Shown here one piece after another: positions 34,706 to 43,398 of a stretch of 64,000 nt of DNA. Both the position numbers and the translations under genes were made by a program. The DNA lies in contig JAFTPE010000010.1 in NCBI GenBank assembly GCA_017463425.1, positions 1 through 64,000 on the forward strand, given 5' to 3'. The notes below the pieces were generated by a model. That model saw nothing but the letters and a program-made list of their open reading frames with translations. It was not told where the DNA came from and searched no databases. Position 1 is the first letter of the stretch, and each line of letters starts with the position of its first letter. The DNA is from Clostridia bacterium. GTDB taxonomy: Bacteria > Bacillota > Clostridia > Christensenellales > Borkfalkiaceae.

Positions 34706-34725
34706 GGAACAGTCTTGACTGTTCC
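34706..34725. repeat. GGAAC-type 20-bp palindrome, copy 4
   Basis: GGAACAGTCTTGACTGTTCC, perfect palindrome preceded by TAG, 31 nt from copy 3 and in the inverse orientation; the pair could fold as one long cruciform. Confidence 0.75.
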
Positions 34726-34752
34726 GAAATATATAAAAAAATCACGACAAAC

Positions 34753-34795
34753 AAAAACTCGGTATATCGCTTAGGATATACCGAGTTTTTTATAT
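34753..34795 (+). terminator. Bidirectional terminator between proC and the 34804 gene
   Basis: AAAAACTCGGTATATC/GATATACCGAGTTTTT stem with T-runs on both sides. Confidence 0.85.
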
Positions 34796-34803
34796 TCGTT
34801 TTT

Positions 34804-35751
34804 TTATTCCGTAATCGGCAATTTATTTTGAATGAGTTCCTGTATATACGTTTGAGAAACTTCGCCATAAATACGGTTGATTTCTTGCCGTATTCCGTTC
34901 GCCTCGTTGTAATAATAATTTCCCCAAGTCGGGTCAATCGTCCATTCTATGCCGTCAATCGTCATTTTCGCCCAATCGCCCTCCGCATGCGTCAACGTTA
35001 CCGTCTTTTGCACGGGCGTTAAATCCGTTTTTAAGGCGTAATACACCGTCGCCGAAGTTGCTCCCGTTGCCGTTTCCAAAGCAATGAAATAATATTGATA
35101 CGGGTTTTCCACCGCCGTATCCGTCGCTGCGTCCGTTTGCGTGGATTGATAATTCGTCAATTCGTAAATGCCGCGCATTGCGTATTCTTCATATCCGTAT
35201 TCTTTGATTTCGCCCAACTGTTTTTTCACGTACGACAAATCGGTGGCTTTGTCCACTTTTTCCCAATCTTTATCAACGTCTTCCGAACGCATCTTTTTAT
35301 GCGTAAACAGTTGAGTATAATCAAACGCAGGCAAGCTGTAATTTAACCTATTTTTCGTTACGCCGAATTTGCAAGTGGACGAGCTTGTTGTTTGCGCTGC
35401 GTCTGCATAGCTCACGTAATCGATTTTTGACGAATCGTCTTGGTTGTATTCGTACGTCAACGATACTTGTGTGCTGTACGCAGGGGTGTCGTTGTCCTTA
35501 TGCACGTAATACCCCATATTCGTGCCCGTTACGACGAGATACACCTCATACCCGCGATCCGCAATATAATCTATGGTCGTGGGGGTATATCCCTCTCTTT
35601 TTTCATAGCTAGGCGTATACGTATAATGAACGAGTTTATACGTACCTTTCACGTTTTTCATTTTCTGACCCTGCACCACGTAGCAGCCGAAAGAGAGCAT
35701 TGAAAACGCAACAATCAGCAAAACAACCAACCAATATTTTATTTTTCTCAT
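34804..35751 (-). CDS. Secreted lipoprotein of unknown function
   Basis: 315 aa; the signal peptide ends in lipobox LSFGC (Cys23). The mature part is Tyr/Thr-rich beta structure with GTYKLVHYTYTPSYEKREG near its start and an ETATGATSATVYYALKTD-type region; the overall look is lipocalin-like, but I cannot assign a family. Its own promoter (TTGACA-N17-TATACT) sits about 60 nt upstream, so it is monocistronic. Confidence 0.7.
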   Translation of the reverse strand: MRKIKYWLVVLLIVAFSMLSFGCYVVQGQKMKNVKGTYKLVHYTYTPSYEKREGYTPTTIDYIADRGYEVYLVVTGTNMGYYVHKDNDTPAYSTQVSLTYEYNQDDSSKIDYVSYADAAQTTSSSTCKFGVTKNRLNYSLPAFDYTQLFTHKKMRSEDVDKDWEKVDKATDLSYVKKQLGEIKEYGYEEYAMRGIYELTNYQSTQTDAATDTAVENPYQYYFIALETATGATSATVYYALKTDLTPVQKTVTLTHAEGDWAKMTIDGIEWTIDPTWGNYYYNEANGIRQEINRIYGEVSQTYIQELIQNKLPITE

Positions 35752-35813
35752 ATCCTTTCCTCCTTGTCGTGATATGTCAAAATAAAGGGAATTTCCTACC
35801 CTTGTTTGGTTTC

Positions 35814-35842
35814 AGTATACCATACGCTTTCCCATTTGTCAA
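35814..35842 (-). promoter_or_regulatory. Promoter of the 34804 lipoprotein gene
   Basis: Minus strand TTGACA (35837-35842), 17 nt, TATACT (35814-35819). Confidence 0.75.
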
Positions 35843-35875
35843 CACCTAAATAAAAAATTTTATCTTATTTTCACA

Positions 35876-35924
35876 AAAACCACCCCCACGGGCGTTAAAA
35901 TTCGCCGCGAAAGAGTGGTTTTGT
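35876..35924 (-). terminator. Terminator of the HAD gene
   Basis: Minus strand AAACCACTCTTTCGCGGCG/CGCCCGTGGGGGTGGTTT imperfect stem with flanking T's. Confidence 0.7.
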
Positions 35925-35938
35925 TTGCTTTTTTATCC

Positions 35939-36568
35939 TTATAATAATGCAGAAAAATCTTCGATATATTTATCGGAAAGGTTTTCTATCTCGGTTTTGT
36001 ATTCGTCTGAGGAGGGGTCGTACACGCCGTACACCGTCATTCCTGCGGTTTTCGCCGTACGCAGGGCGTTGAAATTGTCGTCTAAAAATACGATATCTTC
36101 CACACGCTTTCCCAAACGCTGCGCCGCGGATTTGTAAATTTCGGGGTTGGCTTTGGTCGTTTGAAAATCGTCGCACGACCAAACGTTGTCGAATACGTCG
36201 AAAATTCCAAGGCGTTTGAGGCAACAATCCAACATTTCGTGTGGGCTTGCCGTCAATACGTTCAGGCTGTCGCCCCTTTGTTTCAGGGTGTTCAAAACCT
36301 CGATTACGTTCGGTTTCGCCACAATGTTTTCCGCGTATTCTTTTTGCGCGTAACGGTGCATGGTTTTCAACAATTCGTCTACGGGCAATTTTACGCCCAG
36401 CGTTTGAAAATATTCCGCCGTGCCTTTATAACCAAGCGGCGTGATAATTTTCACGATATTGTCGCCGTATTGTACGCCGTTTTCGTCCAAAATCCGCAAC
36501 ATTACCGCCACGAACGTGGGCATCGAATCGACCAAAGTGCCGTCAAAATCAAATAAATACGTTTTCAT
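35939..36568 (-). CDS. HAD-superfamily phosphatase
   Basis: 209 aa, subfamily with an alpha-helical cap (Gph/beta-phosphoglucomutase-like). Motif I DFDGTLVDS with the nucleophile Asp, motif II LTASPHE, motif III Lys near TTKANPEIY, and motif IV FLDDNFNAL. The substrate (phosphoglycolate, sugar phosphate or nucleotide) cannot be told. 14 nt after the 36583 gene and likely in the alaS transcription unit. Confidence 0.85.
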   Translation of the reverse strand: MKTYLFDFDGTLVDSMPTFVAVMLRILDENGVQYGDNIVKIITPLGYKGTAEYFQTLGVKLPVDELLKTMHRYAQKEYAENIVAKPNVIEVLNTLKQRGDSLNVLTASPHEMLDCCLKRLGIFDVFDNVWSCDDFQTTKANPEIYKSAAQRLGKRVEDIVFLDDNFNALRTAKTAGMTVYGVYDPSSDEYKTEIENLSDKYIEDFSALL

Positions 36569-36582
36569 TTTGCCTCTAAAAG

Positions 36583-36957
36583 TTACAGTTTAATCCCAAA
36601 AAAATCGGTGTTGCCGCTTAACAGCTCGGTGTTTAAAAGTTCTGCTACGAACACGCGTTTTTCTGCCATAGTGGGCTTTTTAAACAGATGTTTGAATACA
36701 AACGCGCGATATTGTTTTTTATACCGCGTTTTCAATGACGGAAAATCGTACGCGCCGTTGACGTATACGACGATATTGATTTCGTTTCCGCCCGACACCT
36801 CTCGCCAATCGAAAAAATCTCTGCCTTTTTTATAACGGCAAATATACACGCAACTGCTATCCCCGCCCTTTTCGTAAAAATAATCAAACGAAAAGCCTCT
36901 TTCCAAAAACGGCGCGGTTAAATTTTTGATATCGTCTGCTACGGCAATTTGATTCAT
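36583..36957 (-). CDS. Unknown 124-aa protein
   Basis: Soluble, aromatic-rich: FLERGFSFDYFYEKGGDSSC, then YKKGRDFFDWREV and NIVVYVNGAYDFPSLKTRYK. No family recognised. The start lies at the edge of a dispersed-motif copy (36953-36975), whose AGGT, 5 nt before ATG, or AAGGGG further up, is the only candidate ribosome binding site. 30 nt downstream of alaS. Confidence 0.6.
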   Translation of the reverse strand: MNQIAVADDIKNLTAPFLERGFSFDYFYEKGGDSSCVYICRYKKGRDFFDWREVSGGNEINIVVYVNGAYDFPSLKTRYKKQYRAFVFKHLFKKPTMAEKRVFVAELLNTELLSGNTDFFGIKL

Positions 36958-36975
36958 CTCGTACCTGCCCCTTGC
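36953..36975 (-). repeat. Dispersed motif copy at the start of the 36583 gene
   Basis: Minus strand CAAGGGGCAGGTACGAGATG followed by AA; ATG is the start codon. Matches CAGGTACGAGATGAA at 28259. Confidence 0.75.
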
Positions 36976-36987
36976 ATTTTGTGTTTT

Positions 36988-38817
36988 TTATTCCAAAATC
37001 GCTTTGATACGGCGAATACCGCTGCCGCTGCTTTGTTCTTTTTGAATTTTGAATTTGCCCAATTTTCCCGTGGATTCTACGTGCGGTCCGCCGCAAATTT
37101 CTTTGGAGAAATCCCCAATCGTATACGTTTTTACTTGCTCGCCGTATTTGCTTTCAAACAAGCCCGTAAACCCTTCCGCTTTCGCTTCTTCCAACGAAAT
37201 TTCTCTCATCACAACGGGAATGTCCGCCTTGATGACTTCGTTTACCATATCTTCCACCGCTTTGATTTGTTCTTGCGTCATAGGCTGAGGCAAGTTAAAA
37301 TCGAAACGAAGACGTTCTTCCGTGATATTCGACCCCTTTTGGTTCACGTCGGGAGAACATACCTTTTTCAAAGCCGCGTGCAATAAATGCGTCGCCGTAT
37401 GCAACGCCGTCGTTGCCTCTTTATGGTCGGCAAGACCGCAAGCGAATTTCTGTTCGCTACCTGCTTTACTCTTGCTTTGATGTTCTTCAAACGCCGCTTT
37501 ATACCCCTCGATATCCACGGTAAATCCGCGTTCTTTCGCCATTTCGTCGGTGATTTCTACGGGGAAACCGTAGGTATCGTACAAATGGAACGCCTGCTTG
37601 CCGCCAATCGTTTTTTCAGGCACGTACGCAGGGTCTTTTTGCGCCATAAACGTATTCTTTCTTTCAATGCCGTTGATACATTTTTCAAATTCTTTCAAGC
37701 CCTGTTGCAAGGTTTTGTTGAATTTGGTTTCTTCCTTATTCAATTCGTCCGCAATCTTGTCGCGGTTGATATTCAATTCGGGATATACTTCTTTATAATA
37801 TTCGATAAACGATTCGGAGATTTTCGCCAAACTTCCCTCGGGCAAATCGATTTTACGTCCGTATCTCACCGCGCGGCGAATGATACGGCGCAAAATATAG
37901 CCTTGGTCGGTGTTGGACGGCACGATTCCCTTTTCGTCGCCGAGCATAAACGTCGCCGTACGCGTATGATCAAGCAAAACGCGGAAAGATTTCGTCGTTT
38001 CTTCGTCCGCGCCGTATTCCTTGCCCGTAAGCGAGGAAATCGTTTTGATTGCGCCCTCAAAAATGTCCGTTTCGTACACGCTGGATTTGCCGTTCAATAC
38101 GCAAAGCGCGCGTTCCAAGCCCATACCCGTATCCACGTTCTTTTGTGAAAGTTCGACAAAACTTCCGTCCGCTTGCTTGTTAAAGCGCATAAATACGTCG
38201 TTCCAAATTTCGAGGAACGCGCCGCAATTACAATCGGGATTACATTCGGGCGAGCATTTGGGTTTGCGGATTACAAACATTTCCGTATCCGTACCGCAAG
38301 GCCCGGTCAAACCCGCAGGTCCCCACCAGTTGTTTTCACGAGGCATAAAATAGATATTTTCTTTCTTAATGCCCGCTTTTTCCCAAAGCGCAGCCGCCTC
38401 GTCGTCGCGAGGCAACGTATCGTCGCCGCCGAATACGGTTACGGCGAGCTTGTCCGAGGGAATCCCCAGATATTTTTCGCCCGTTAAAAATTCGTAGCTC
38501 CAAGGAATCATTTCTTCCTTGAAATAATCGCCGAGCGACCAATTCCCCAACATTTCAAAGAACGTACAATGGCGTTCGTCGCCAACGTCGTCGATATCGC
38601 CCGTACGTACGCATTTCTGCACGTCGGTAAGGCGTTTGCCTGCGGGGTGCTTTTCCCCCAACAAATACGGCACGAGGGGGTGCATACCTGCCGTTGTGAA
38701 TAAAACGGTAGGGTCGTTTTCGGGAATCAAGGACGCGGAGGGAATAATTTTGTGTCCGCGGTCTTTAAAGAAATTGAGATACATCTCACGTAAAGATTGT
38801 CCGGTGTACGTTTTCAT
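36988..38817 (-). CDS. alaS: Alanyl-tRNA synthetase, short form lacking C-Ala
   Basis: Charges tRNA-Ala. The class II catalytic core is at the N-terminus (LFTTAGMHPLVPYL, HCTFFEMLGNWSLGDYF, NVDTGMGLER), followed by the tRNA-recognition region. The editing domain has zinc ligands HTATH and CGGPH. At 609 aa it stops right after the editing domain (KLGKFKIQKEQSSGSGIRRI), whereas typical bacterial AlaRS is ~875 aa with a C-terminal C-Ala/DHHA1 domain for dimerisation and elbow binding. The end is a clean stop. Promoter TTGACA-N17-TATAAT has a palindrome in its spacer; no T-box is present. Confidence 0.95.
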   Translation of the reverse strand: MKTYTGQSLREMYLNFFKDRGHKIIPSASLIPENDPTVLFTTAGMHPLVPYLLGEKHPAGKRLTDVQKCVRTGDIDDVGDERHCTFFEMLGNWSLGDYFKEEMIPWSYEFLTGEKYLGIPSDKLAVTVFGGDDTLPRDDEAAALWEKAGIKKENIYFMPRENNWWGPAGLTGPCGTDTEMFVIRKPKCSPECNPDCNCGAFLEIWNDVFMRFNKQADGSFVELSQKNVDTGMGLERALCVLNGKSSVYETDIFEGAIKTISSLTGKEYGADEETTKSFRVLLDHTRTATFMLGDEKGIVPSNTDQGYILRRIIRRAVRYGRKIDLPEGSLAKISESFIEYYKEVYPELNINRDKIADELNKEETKFNKTLQQGLKEFEKCINGIERKNTFMAQKDPAYVPEKTIGGKQAFHLYDTYGFPVEITDEMAKERGFTVDIEGYKAAFEEHQSKSKAGSEQKFACGLADHKEATTALHTATHLLHAALKKVCSPDVNQKGSNITEERLRFDFNLPQPMTQEQIKAVEDMVNEVIKADIPVVMREISLEEAKAEGFTGLFESKYGEQVKTYTIGDFSKEICGGPHVESTGKLGKFKIQKEQSSGSGIRRIKAILE

Positions 38818-38870
38818 AATTTTTTTCCTCTATCTTGCGGCAAACACCGCCTTTTATTTTTTTCTTTTAC

Positions 38871-38899
38871 ATTATAAAGCCCTAAGGGCTTTTTGTCAA
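38871..38899 (-). promoter_or_regulatory. alaS promoter with palindromic spacer
   Basis: Minus strand TTGACA (38894-38899), 17 nt, TATAAT (38871-38876). AAAGCCCTAAGGGCTTT (38876-38892) is a perfect palindrome in the spacer. It could be an operator or a remnant terminator stem for the upstream gene, though no T-run follows it. Confidence 0.65.
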
Positions 38900-38928
38900 G
38901 TAATCTTGCGTTCGTTTGTCTACAAACC

Positions 38929-39879
38929 TTACAAAATCGCCAACAAAACGGCGTAAATAATGGGAATGGTGACTATGGAAAGCACCGTCGTACCCAGCGT
39001 ATAATTGACGGCGTTTTTCCAATCTCCGCCAAAATTGTCGGCAAACGTCGTCGAAAGGGTTGCCGTCGGCATACCAAAAGCAATAAACACCGCCAACACC
39101 ACGTCCGCGCCCAAATGAAAAATAACGCTCGACAAATACGCCAAAGCCAGCGCAAACGCAGGCACGATAATCAGTTTGAACAACGCCACGATATACATTT
39201 TTTTGGACGTAAACAAGGGCTTGAATTGCACTTCGCCCATCTTCATACCCAAAATAATCATACAAAGGGGGGTAACGATATTTCCTAAATATTTCGCATA
39301 AGTAGAAATTTCGGGAACGGCGTTTTTAACGCCCAATAAATTGAGCAACAAGCCAAGAGCAAACGCAATCAATACGGGATTGATAAACGCCTTTTTCAGG
39401 CTCATTCGCGATTTGTCGCCCGAAATGATATATACGCCGAGTGTGTACATCAAGGCGTTGGTAATCACGCCGATAATGACAAGCCCCGTCAACACCAAAG
39501 GCTGCGTGGGAAACACCGCTTTTGCAAGGGGTATTCCCAAAAAACCGTTGTTGGCAAAAATGGAACAAAACCGTATAATTCCGCGTGTTTTTTCGTCCTG
39601 TTCACCTTTGGTAAACGGCGCGGAAAGCGCAAAACACAGCAGGGAAAACCCCAAGCCGATTGCCGCGGAAACGAGTATGAGTTTCAATAGTTCCGTAGTG
39701 AATGAAATATCCAACATACTGTCTAATATCAAGAAGGGCAAGCCTACGTATAACAGCGTTTTAGAAAGTATTGCGGATTGTTCGCTGTTGAGGGTTTTCG
39801 TTTTTACCAAAACCAAGCCCGGCACAGCCAACAACACGAATACGATTACGTTTTTCAGCATAACGATCAATGCGTCCAT
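38929..39879 (-). CDS. AEC-family transporter (auxin efflux carrier fold)
   Basis: 316 aa, ten TM segments in two five-helix halves. SIFANNGFLGIPLAKAVF carries the conserved N-N-G-F-x-G-x-P of the first half; VFIAFGMPTATLSTTFADNFGGD is the crossover region of the second. Bacterial members export malate, malonate or amino acids; the substrate here is open. Between alaS and cysS, 45 nt after cysS, probably in the cysE-cysS transcript. Confidence 0.88.
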   Translation of the reverse strand: MDALIVMLKNVIVFVLLAVPGLVLVKTKTLNSEQSAILSKTLLYVGLPFLILDSMLDISFTTELLKLILVSAAIGLGFSLLCFALSAPFTKGEQDEKTRGIIRFCSIFANNGFLGIPLAKAVFPTQPLVLTGLVIIGVITNALMYTLGVYIISGDKSRMSLKKAFINPVLIAFALGLLLNLLGVKNAVPEISTYAKYLGNIVTPLCMIILGMKMGEVQFKPLFTSKKMYIVALFKLIIVPAFALALAYLSSVIFHLGADVVLAVFIAFGMPTATLSTTFADNFGGDWKNAVNYTLGTTVLSIVTIPIIYAVLLAIL

Positions 39880-39924
39880 TTTTCTCTCCGATTTTTTTAT
39901 TTTCTCTTACGTGTTTTTCGTATG

Positions 39925-41373
39925 TTAATTTTTCGTCAATTCATAGCCCGTTTTGCTATCTTTGACAGCATACCCCATTTGCGCAAGTTTGGCGCGGAGT
40001 TCGTCGCTCTTTGCCCAATCTTTTGCGGTTCTTGCCGCCCAACGTTCTTCGGCAATCGCCTTTACGTCCGCAGGGATATCCGAGGTGTTTTTCGCCTCGT
40101 ACGCCAAGGCGTACTCTTTCGCGTTTTTGGTAAAAAAGCCAAGGAGCGAATAGGTTTTTCGGATTTGTACCGCTGCGCCAAGCGCCGCGAACAAACCACC
40201 CGATTTACCGTCAGCAAGCCATTTTTTGATGTCTTTGAAATATCCAAACAAGTTGGAAAGAGCGAGGGCGGTGTTGAAATCGTCACTCATACAAGCGTTG
40301 AATTCGTCCTCAATTTTTTGCGCGTATTCCGCCGCCGCAACCGCGTCCGCATTTTCAATCGTCAATTCCATACCCTTGAATTTGAACATAATTTCGTCGA
40401 TTTTCAAAAGGGTAGAATAAAATTCGTACAGGTGTTTTTCCGCTTCGGGGAACAAATCGTCGGTGATGTTGATATCGTTGCGGTAATTGGTTTGCAACAA
40501 CGCGAATTTGATGGCTTCGTCCGAATATTTTTCTAAAAGGTCAGCAAGGAGCAAACTGTTGCCGAGAGATTTGCTCATTTTTTGACCGTTGACCTTAATC
40601 AAGCCGTTATGCGTCCAATATTTTACGAATTGTTTGCCCGTCAACGCTTCCGTCTGCGCGATTTCGTTTTCGTGGTGAGGGAAAATTAAATCGCGTCCGC
40701 CGCCGTGAATATCGATTTGGTCGCCAAACGCAGCGCGATTCATTGCCGAACATTCGATATGCCAGCCCGGTCTGCCCTGTCCCCAAGGGGACTCCCAATA
40801 AATTTCGCCTTCTTTCGCGCTCTTCCACAACGCAAAATCGTAGGCGTTTTTCTTTTCGTCGTCGTTGTCCACGCGCACGCCGTCCAATGCGTCCTCGATA
40901 TTGCGGTTGGACAATTTCCCGTATCCCGGAAACGATTCCACGTCAAAATATACGTCGCCTTTTTTGGTAGCGTATGCGTGGCCTTTTTCAATCAAAGCGG
41001 AAACAAACCCGATAATATTGTCGATATTTTCCGTCGCTTTCAGCCATACGTCAGGGTCGTCCACGTGGAATTTCGTCATAATTTCGTTGATGTTTTCAAT
41101 CATTTTCGCCGCATATTCGTCCGCAGGAATCCCCGTTTCGTGGGATTTGGCAATAATTTTATCGTCCACATCCGTATAATTGCGCGCATACGTTACGTCG
41201 TAACCTTGCTTTTTCAAATATTTCCGCATAATATCGTAAATCAACGCCTGATATCCGTGTCCGATATGCGCCTCGCCCGACACCGTAATACCGCAAGCGT
41301 ACATCTTTACTTTATTTCCCTCTAAGGGCGTAAATTCTTCTTTTTTCTTGGTGTAAGAATTGTAAATTTTCAT
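39925..41373 (-). CDS. cysS: Cysteinyl-tRNA synthetase
   Basis: 482 aa class I synthetase. Zinc Cys in [19 protein letters not shown] with the HIGH motif, further zinc ligands WHIECSAM and HHENE, and the KMSKS loop in [12 protein letters not shown]-terminal anticodon-binding domain ends at residue ~480. AAGGAG precedes the ATG. Downstream of cysE by 105 nt, the pair lying behind a Cys-type T-box, so both cysteine synthesis and charging respond to uncharged tRNA-Cys. Confidence 0.98.
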   Translation of the reverse strand: MKIYNSYTKKKEEFTPLEGNKVKMYACGITVSGEAHIGHGYQALIYDIMRKYLKKQGYDVTYARNYTDVDDKIIAKSHETGIPADEYAAKMIENINEIMTKFHVDDPDVWLKATENIDNIIGFVSALIEKGHAYATKKGDVYFDVESFPGYGKLSNRNIEDALDGVRVDNDDEKKNAYDFALWKSAKEGEIYWESPWGQGRPGWHIECSAMNRAAFGDQIDIHGGGRDLIFPHHENEIAQTEALTGKQFVKYWTHNGLIKVNGQKMSKSLGNSLLLADLLEKYSDEAIKFALLQTNYRNDINITDDLFPEAEKHLYEFYSTLLKIDEIMFKFKGMELTIENADAVAAAEYAQKIEDEFNACMSDDFNTALALSNLFGYFKDIKKWLADGKSGGLFAALGAAVQIRKTYSLLGFFTKNAKEYALAYEAKNTSDIPADVKAIAEERWAARTAKDWAKSDELRAKLAQMGYAVKDSKTGYELTKN

Positions 41374-41451
41374 AGCAAATTTCTCCTTATTCGCCTACTA
41401 AGCACAGATTTTTCGTTTCGTACATGGTAGGGTCGTTTTTATATTTTCTGG

Positions 41452-41476
41452 TTTTCAACGCATACCTGGTATGCCC
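41452..41476 (-). repeat. Dispersed motif, palindromic variant
   Basis: Minus strand GGGCATACCAGGTATGCGTT followed by GAAAA. GCATACC-A-GGTATGC is a perfect palindrome. Lies in the cysE-cysS intergenic gap. A nearly identical sequence is at 45805. Confidence 0.8.
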
Positions 41477-41478
41477 AT

Positions 41479-42138
41479 TTATTTCTTTTCGTTACGCTGT
41501 TCTTCCGCCAAAGCAGCGGCGCGTTTGGCCTCTTCTTCTTTTCTTTCAAATTCTTCCGCTGTCAATTCCAACGCGGTTACGGCAATGATACCCTCGTGTG
41601 TTGCGTCGTCGTTTTCAGGCGTTCTGATCCGCACGATTCTCCCGGGAACGCCAACCACCGTCGCGTAAGGCGGTACTTCCTTTAATACCACCGCGCCTGC
41701 GCCAATTTTCGCGCCCTTACCGACGGTAAATCCGCCCAACACTTTCGCCCCTGCTGACAGCGTAACGTTTTCCATAATCGTAGGGTGTCTTTTTCCACGT
41801 TCTTTGCCCGTTCCTCCAAGCGTTACGCCTTGATAGATAACCGTGCCTTTATGCACCTCCGCCGTTTCCCCGATAACCACGCCCGAACCGTGGTCGATAA
41901 AGACGCCTCCCTCAATCTTTGCCGCGGGGTGAATTTCGATTCCTGTGAAAAACCGCGCCAACTGACTAACGATGCGCGCCAACAATTTTAATTTTATTTT
42001 ATGGAAAAAATACGCCGCGCGATGCCAAGACAACGCATGCACGCCCGCATACGTCAACCAAATTTCAAAAGAATTTCTCGCCGCTGGGTCGTTGATTTTC
42101 GCCGCTTTAATGTCTTCTCTAAGATTTTTAAACCACAT
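41479..42138 (-). CDS. cysE: Serine O-acetyltransferase
   Basis: 219 aa; makes O-acetylserine for cysteine synthesis. Start at ATG 42138 with AAAGGAGG upstream. N-terminal SATase helices (FEIWLTYAGVHALSWHRAAY) and a left-handed beta-helix with IEIHPAAKIEGGVFIDHGSG, VVIGETAEV and YQGVTLGGTGKERGKRHPTI. A ~35-residue charged C-terminal tail follows. No cysK is adjacent. Regulation by the T-box at 42183-42452. Confidence 0.96.
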   Translation of the reverse strand: MWFKNLREDIKAAKINDPAARNSFEIWLTYAGVHALSWHRAAYFFHKIKLKLLARIVSQLARFFTGIEIHPAAKIEGGVFIDHGSGVVIGETAEVHKGTVIYQGVTLGGTGKERGKRHPTIMENVTLSAGAKVLGGFTVGKGAKIGAGAVVLKEVPPYATVVGVPGRIVRIRTPENDDATHEGIIAVTALELTAEEFERKEEEAKRAAALAEEQRNEKK

Positions 42139-42182
42139 TGTTCTTCCTCCTTTAAAAATAACGCTAACCAATAAACTATCCT

Positions 42183-42452
42183 AAAAAATAAAACGCCTCT
42201 ATACTATTGTATAAAGGCGCGAGTTTGCGCTGTTCCACTTTACTTTAAAAAATCTCCGTTTTTTATAAAAACGTAACATTTTTCCTCTTTTGCCCGATAA
42301 CGGAGGCTGCCGCAGAGAATTGGTCTGTCCTATTTACGCGAAAACGCACTTTCGTCAACGTGTTTCCAACCGCCACGCTTTCAGCCCACGGCGCGGCTCT
42401 CTGTGTTTTTGGAACACCTTTCACTACTCTTTTTTCGCTCGGATATTCAATT
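42183..42452 (-). promoter_or_regulatory. Cysteine-type T-box riboswitch
   Basis: Leader of cysE-cysS. Stem I is closed by GCGAAAA/TTTTCGC. The upper stem is GTGTTCC/GGAAACAC. AGAGAG and GGGCTGAAAGCG form the distal parts. The 3' side of the specifier loop (GACGAAAGTGCG) carries TGC at 42346-42348, the Cys codon. The antiterminator bulge in AAGTGGAACAGCG reads TGGA (42234-42237), matching a UCCA acceptor end, and U is the usual tRNA-Cys discriminator. The leader ends in a terminator, GCGCCTTTATAC/GTATAGAGGCG plus TTTTATTTTTT (42183-42219). Confidence 0.88.
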
Positions 42453-42458
42453 TTTTTT

Positions 42459-42487
42459 ATTATAACAAATCGCGCGATAAAACGCAA
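42459..42487 (-). promoter_or_regulatory. cysE operon promoter
   Basis: Minus strand TTGCGT (42482-42487), 17 nt, TATAAT (42459-42464) preceded by TGT (extended -10). It abuts the end of the next gene. Confidence 0.7.
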
Positions 42488-42497
42488 GCGATTTTAC

Positions 42498-43124
42498 CTA
42501 CTTTATAAACAGGTTGCCAATTTTATATTCTTTCAACGCCGCGTCAATCATATCGCGATTGTACACTTTTTGTTGTAATAAATAGGAAATGACAACGTCT
42601 TTTTCCATTGCAAAATCAAATTCACAGTCCGCAAACGCCAGCAGATTTTTCGTATCGTCATACGACAAATGCGCAGTCAACGCCAATGAAAAAATCAAAT
42701 TTTTCATAGGCGCGTAGTTGCCGTTGCAAATATTTTTCCAAATTTCTGCCTCGACAGAAAGCGCCTCACCGGCTAAAATCGGGTCGAGATTGTATTTTTT
42801 CAACGTTTCGCGCAAATGCTTGTAAAACGCATAACGGGAAAATCGGTTGGAAATGCAACGGAAAAAACCGTACGGGCAAAAAGAAAAGGAAAAAGTTTTG
42901 TCCACCAACTGTTCTTTCAACGCCTTTAACAGTCTTTCTTTTTCTTCCTGCTTGGCAAGGCGCATGGTGTTTGCTGGCAACGTATACGCACGCTCCCTGC
43001 CGAAATCGTCTGTTTCCGTCGCCTGCATCACAGGCATACGATACCCGGGCAAAATACATAATTTATCATAGTTTGCATATACTTCGCAAAAATATGCGTC
43101 CAAATCTGCAATAAAATCGAACAT
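42498..43124 (-). CDS. Unknown 208-aa soluble protein
   Basis: Starts MFDFIADLDAYFCEVYANYD and contains ILPGYRMPVMQATE, ALSVEAEIWKNICNG and NLIFSLALTAHLSYDDTKNLL, ending EYKIGNLFIK. I recall a family of this shape in uncultured Clostridia. The C-terminal 100 residues look all-helical, possibly HTH-like (DTKNLLAFADCEFDFAMEKD). No function known. AGAGG before ATG, its own promoter at 43158. Confidence 0.65.
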   Translation of the reverse strand: MFDFIADLDAYFCEVYANYDKLCILPGYRMPVMQATETDDFGRERAYTLPANTMRLAKQEEKERLLKALKEQLVDKTFSFSFCPYGFFRCISNRFSRYAFYKHLRETLKKYNLDPILAGEALSVEAEIWKNICNGNYAPMKNLIFSLALTAHLSYDDTKNLLAFADCEFDFAMEKDVVISYLLQQKVYNRDMIDAALKEYKIGNLFIK

Positions 43125-43157
43125 TGTTTGTTCCTCTTATCTAAATCTATCTTAATA

Positions 43158-43186
43158 ATTATACCATATTCCGCCCAAAAACGCAA
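43158..43186 (-). promoter_or_regulatory. Promoter of the 42498 gene
   Basis: Minus strand TTGCGT (43181-43186), 17 nt, TATAAT (43158-43163). Confidence 0.7.
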
Positions 43187-43335
43187 CTGTTTTCCATAAC
43201 GTATCCTCAACGTATCCTTATGTTAAAAATAGAAAAAATGAACACTATCCATTCCATAAATAGAAAATTTTTATCGATTTTATCAGGAAAAATGTTATTT
43301 ATTATAAAAAATTTTAAAAAATCGTTCGTTTTTGC

Positions 43336-43364
43336 TTGCGTTTTTATCAATTTTATGATAAATT
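43336..43364 (+). promoter_or_regulatory. DeoR gene promoter with palindromic spacer
   Basis: TTGCGT (43336-43341), 17 nt, TAAATT (43359-43364). TTTATCA-6 nt-TGATAAA (43343-43362) is a perfect inverted repeat lying over spacer and -10, a candidate autoregulatory operator. Confidence 0.55.
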
Positions 43365-43398
43365 TGAAAAGTAGGAACATACGGTTAGGAGGAACGAT

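Noticed and set aside
38686..38696. GCATACCTGCC in alaS and similar strings in gyrB and proC
   Set aside because: They encode conserved family residues (TTAGMHP, RPGMYI, TIAGMHA) and lack the GTTGAA half.
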